From assembly GCF_030297155.1 (NCBI RefSeq), contig NZ_AP028068.1, forward strand, positions 1,922,001-1,986,000: a stretch of 64,000 bases of DNA. The letters run 5' to 3'. The notes under the pieces are model-generated. The model was given only the letters and a program-made list of their open reading frames with translations, made no database searches and was not told where the DNA came from. Position numbers and translations under genes: made by a program. This DNA is from Vibrio sp. FE10 (GTDB taxonomy: Bacteria; Pseudomonadota; Gammaproteobacteria; Enterobacterales; Vibrionaceae). Position 1 is the stretch's first letter. Every line of letters begins with the position of its first letter. Shown here one piece after another: positions 57,001 through 63,000 of this stretch.

Positions 57001-60000
57001 AACTTCAAGCTGTTCATTGAAGTCTTCTGGTAGCTGGATTTGCAGCTCTTGTGCAATCGCCGTTGTTGGTAGCGTTACAGAACCATCTGGGCCAACAGTC
57101 ACTTCACCGCTATAGATTTGGCTGTTTACCTCACCCACATCAATCGTGAAGTTGAAATCGGTATAGTCAGCGTCACCGCCTCCATAAAGATCTTCAAACC
57201 CATAAACCAGCTCGCCGTCTTCATTAACCGTGGTGCGAGTATGTTCGATACCATCTTGGTTTAGTTGAGCGCTTGAACCACCGTGGAAGATCGCGTCACC
57301 ATTCTGGCCTTGAATCACTGTTTCAGTGCCATCGGCAGCAACAAAGACAAGTTGAGGATCAACCGTGTCCATGTTTGCAGGCGAACCATCCTCTGCACGG
57401 AACTCATACTGACCCTCTTGCATCGAGTCAAAGTCGTTGTGCTGATGTCCGTTTGGAATCAAGAACAGGTTGAAGCTTTCACCTTCTGCAACTTGGAAGC
57501 TGAATTGATCTTGCCCTGGGACAAGGTCACCGCCGCCACCAACTTGTGATGCGTTCTCATAAACAACTTCAACACCTGTGATGTTGCCGTCTTCGTCAAC
57601 TTTGTAGTAACCCGCTGCGTTTTGGTAACCCGCGGTTTCGCCTTCAAACGTTACTGTGATTTCAGTATCGTTGTAACTGGTGATACCGTTCTCTTGGTCA
57701 TTCAGAACGCCTTCGTTATCGTATTGGATAACCGAGCCTTCTGGCACACCATCTACCGTTACAGTGAGTGTCTCAGACAAGTCTTGGTCGACAAGTGCCG
57801 CTGCGATGTTCAGTTCAACAATGCCGCCTGGCTCAACCAAAATAGCTTGGTCATCAACGTTAACGCCATCGCCATCAGTAATCACAAGATCCGGCGCATC
57901 CGCGACCGCTTCAATGTGAACATTGAGATCTTGCTCTACTTCAGTTGTGCCGTCGGTCACGGTAAAGCTGAACTGTAGATCACCACTAAAGTGCTCTTCA
58001 GGAACGAAGCTGAACGTGCCGTCGCCGTTATCGGTTACTGTGCCTTCATCACCAGAGTAATTGACGCTAGTAACGCTTAGGTCGTCACCATCAATATCAA
58101 TCGCACCACTCAATAGATCTTCTTGAGTAAACAGGATGCTGCCATCCTCTTCGATGTGGTACATGCCTGGTGCAACAATTGGAATGTCATTCACCGGATT
58201 CACGGTCAATGTCATATCATTAGACGTGCTCAGCTCACCATCGCTCACCTCATAAGTGAATGCGATATCACCGTTGAAGTTCTCCGAAGGTGTTACTGTG
58301 TAAGTGCCATCGCCATTGTCTACGATGCTTGCATTTGGATCGTTGGTTTCAAGTGCACTCGCAAACAGCTCATCGCCATCTTGATCGCTCGCGTTCTCTA
58401 GCAACATCTCTTGTGTAACCAGAATTGAACCGTCTTCGTCGACATCTGCAACCATTGGTGTTGCTTCTGGTGCGTCATTGACGAATTCAACTTTCAGGTC
58501 GATGTTTGCTGCCACCACATCAGTGCCGTCACTCACATCAAACGCTAGATCAACATTGCCGAAGAAACCCTGTTCTGGCGTTAGTGTGTATGTGCCATCA
58601 CCGTTGTCCGTGATTTCTACCGTGTCGCTCGCGCTCGTCACATTCACAACTGACAGTTCATCACCTTCAACGTCTGTCGCTTGTGCTAATAGTTCAGCTT
58701 CGGTAATAGTAATGGCTTGACCGTCTTCCGTAGTGAAAGACATGTCAGGCACATCTGGAGCATCGTTGATTGGATTTACGGTTAGGTTAAGGTCAGCGGC
58801 GACTGTCTCAATCGCATCTGTCACATCGTAAGTAAACTCAATCTCGCCAAAGAAATCTGCGCTTGGTGTAATCGTAAAGCTGCCGTCTGAGTTTTCTACG
58901 ATAACTGCATTTGGATCGTTAGTTGCTAAGTTAACGGCTTCAAGATTGTCGCCATCGACATCCGTCGCGTTCGCTAACAAGTCCTCTTGAGTAATGGTGA
59001 TAGAGCCATCTTCATCAACTGCCGCTTGAATTGGACCGCTCACTTGAGGGCCTTCGTTGACAATCTCAACGTCGACTGTTGCAGTGCTTGGAGCACTAGC
59101 TTGACCATCACTGATATCAAAGGTCAGATTCACTTCACCAGAGAAGTTCTCAGCAGGTTCAAAAGTGAATGTGTTGTCACCATTATCCGTTAACGTACCT
59201 TGCGTTTGGTCTGCAAGTAGCAGGTTCTCGACATGGAGAATGTCACCATCGACATCCGTCGCGCCAGATAGAAGGTCTTTCGCTTCAATGACAATAGAGC
59301 CATTTTCTAGCATTTGGGTGTGTAACGGTTCACCTGGAACTGGAACATCGTTAACAGGCACAACCGTTAGGTCTAGGTGCGTTGCCACTTCATCAGTACC
59401 ATCGAACACCTTGTAGTCGATGTCGATCTCGCCATTGAAGTTTTCATTCGGCATGAAGGTAAATGTACCATCGCCATTGTCGACTAAGTCACCGTCATCA
59501 CCACCATAAGTGATGTCAGAAATCGACAACGCATCGCCTTCCACATCAGTGGTGTTTGCTAACAAGTCATCAGCGCTGAACGTGATACCTTGATCTTCAT
59601 CTGTCGATAGAACAATTGGGCCAGAAACGATTGGCGCATCATTCACCGACTCGAAGTTGATGTTAATGATGTTGTCGTCGGTCAGCTCACCATCGCTAAC
59701 TTGATAACCCAGTTCAATTTCACCGTGGAAGTTTTCATCCGGTGTAACCGTCCAAGTACCATCACCGTTATCTGTTAGTGTTGCATGCTCTGAGTTTTCA
59801 CCCACCAACTCTAGGTTTTGAATATCAAGATCATCGCCATCAATGTCTGACGCTTGAGCTAGCAACTGTTCTTCCGTAATCACAACAGAAGCGAACTGAG
59901 CAGAACCTTCAGTATCGATAGTGATATTAGGAAGATCCGCCGTTAGCTCGATTTCGTTATCACCCGCATGGATATTCAATTCAACCGTTTCAGTAATTTC

Positions 60001-63000
60001 TGAACCGTCTACACCAATCGATGTGAACACGGCTTCATCATGACAAGTTTGTGACACTGTCATGTTTTGTACAACATAAGTACCATTACCTTGCACTGTA
60101 CCCAGTTCAAAGTAAGACACAGGTTGGTCAACGGTTAGGGTGTAATCTGTCTCGTAATTACTTCGGTCTTCCTTGTGGTAAGTCATCGAGTCGATCAACT
60201 CACCATCATCATTGAAAGCGCGAATTTCGACTTCAGTGAAGTGACGAGACTCTTCCATGAACCAACCGCCTAAACCATCTAGGTGGAAGCTGATTTCATT
60301 GATGTCTTGACCTTCAACCGAAACAGTCAGTTTTTCATCACCGCTCAAGCCTTGACGGTCGGTATCACCGATACCATGACCAATGTGCGTATTACCATTC
60401 CACGCACCAAGCGGATCATCGTTACTTTGAACCGTAACCGTTAAGTCGCCATCCGAGAACTCACGAGTGTATGGGTCAACTTCGGTGCCCCAGTCATCAA
60501 CGCTCGCGTTATCATCGAAGGTACCAATTTGCGTGGTATGTGTACCTTCAGCTAAAGCGTCTTCACTTGGTACAAAGCGCACTTCTGTGTCGGCTGGTAC
60601 TTCTTGTCCAACTTCGAGTACTACCCATTCATTATCAAGATTTGCTTCGATGATGCCGTTTTCTGGCGCTTGATCCAGACGTAGTGCTGGCTCTTCACGA
60701 AGCGTCACACCAACCGTCTGATCTTCTTGAGCTTGAATGAAGATCTCTTCACCGGCTTCCGGCGCATCATTAACTGGATTAACCGTTAGGTCGAGTGTGG
60801 TCAGAACTTCGTTGTCACCATCACTGATGCTGTATGTGAAGTCCAACTCGCCATTGAAGTTCTCGGTATGCGTGATAGTGAATGAACCATCGTCATTCGC
60901 AACAATCGTCGCATCGGGGTCATTGGTTTGAAGATTAGACGCCGTTAACTCATCACCTTCAACGTCGGTCGCATTCGCAAGTAACTGCTCTTGAGTAATA
61001 GTGATTGAATTATCTTCGTCAACTTCAGCCTGTATTCCAGACGTTTCAGGCCCGTCATTCACAGCGATAACATCAATGCCAGCTGTAGTAGTCGCCGTTG
61101 CGCCATCTTCGTCAACGACAACAACATCCAATGATATGTCACCGTCAAAGTTTTCATTTGGCGTGAAGGTGTATGTGCCGTTACCGTTATCAACGAATGA
61201 GCCGTCGTCACCTGTGTAACTAACACTTGATAGAGCAACATCACCTTCAATATCAGAAGAATTCGCTAATAGCTGCTCATCACTAATAGTGATTTGGCCA
61301 TCTTCTTGCACTGTGTAAGACGTTGAGCCCGCAACTGGCGGATCGTTCTCTGGCGTTACGCTGACATCAATGACGGCAGCCGTTGAACCTGTGCCATCAG
61401 ATACATCGAATGAGAATTGAACATCACCATTGAAGTTCTCGTTTGGTGCAAAGCTGTAGGTACCGTCACCGTTATCACTCAGTACACCATCTGCACCGGT
61501 ATAGAGCACATTTTCAATCGACAACTCATCACCATCAATATCCGATGCTCCAGCAAGTAGATCTCCATCGGTAAACAGTAATGTGCCATCTTCTTCAATT
61601 GTGAACTGTTGATCTTGCGCTTGTGGCAAGTCATTAAGCGGATTAACTGTGATATCTAGACCAACTTGAACCTCACCACCATCGTTATCGATGATATCGA
61701 AGCTCAGGTCTAAATCGCCGTTGTAATCAGCGTCTGGTGTAATGGTGTAGCTGCCATCGTCGTTTTGTTCGATGGTCGCGTTTTCATCCGTCGAAAGGTT
61801 AATAGCTTCTAGGTTTTCGCTATCAATATCCCCTGCTCGCGCTAATAGCTGATCTTGGCTTAGCGTGATAGAGCTGTCTTCGTTGATGGTGTAAGCCAAA
61901 TCGCCCGATACTGGTGGATCGTTAATTGGCAGTACATCGACATTAATCTGTGTCTCTACCGTCGCACCATCTTCATCTTGAATGGTCACACCCAGTTGAA
62001 CCTGACCATTGAAGTTTTCGTTTGGTGCAAAGCTGCATGTACCATCACCATTTACCGTGAAGATACCGTCTTCCCCATCGTAATTGATACCGACAAGCTC
62101 GACGTCACCTTCTACGTCTGAAGCATTCACTAGAATCTGAGATTCACTGAACGTTAGAACAGAATCTTCATCAATGGTGTAAGACGTTGGCCCTGCAACA
62201 GGTGGATCGTTCACTTCAAGAACGGTAATGCCTGCTGTGGTTTCATCAATTGCACCCTCTTCATCTGCAACAATCACATCAAGGCTGATATCACCACTGA
62301 AGTTTTCATTCGGAAGGAAGGTGTAGCTACCGTCGCCGTTATCTTGGAACACACCATCTGTGCCACTGTAGGTCACGCTATCAACCGACACCGCGCCTTC
62401 AACATCCGAAGAGTTCGCTAGTAATTGCTCATCAGAAATGGTGATCGCATTGTCTTCATTCACCATGTAAGAGGTAGAACCCGCAACTGGCGGATCGTTC
62501 TCAGGCGTCACGCTCACATCAATGTTTGCGCTAACTGTTTCTGTGCCATCAGAGACATCGAAACTGAAGTTCACATCACCATTGAAGTTTTCGTTTGATG
62601 CAAAGGTATAAGTACCATCACCATGGTCTGTTAATACACCGTCACCACCTGTGTAGCTGATGCCTTCTACTGTGAGGTCATCGCCATCAATATCGGTGGC
62701 ACCGGTAAGCAGGTCCGCGTCAGTGAATTGCAGCGTACCGTCTTCTTCAATGCTGAATTGTTGGTCTTGAGGAACCGGTAAATCATTAACAGGATTAACG
62801 GTTAAGTCCGCGGTAGCTTGAACCGTGTCAGTACCATCTGTGATGTTGAATTGGATATCAACGTCACCATTAAAGTTCGCATCAGGAACAATGGTGAAGC
62901 TACCGTCATCATTGGCGGTTACTGTCGCGTTGCCATCAACCGTTAGGTCGCTCGCAGTGAGGTCATCGCCCTCAACGTCAGATGCTTGAGACAGCAATTG

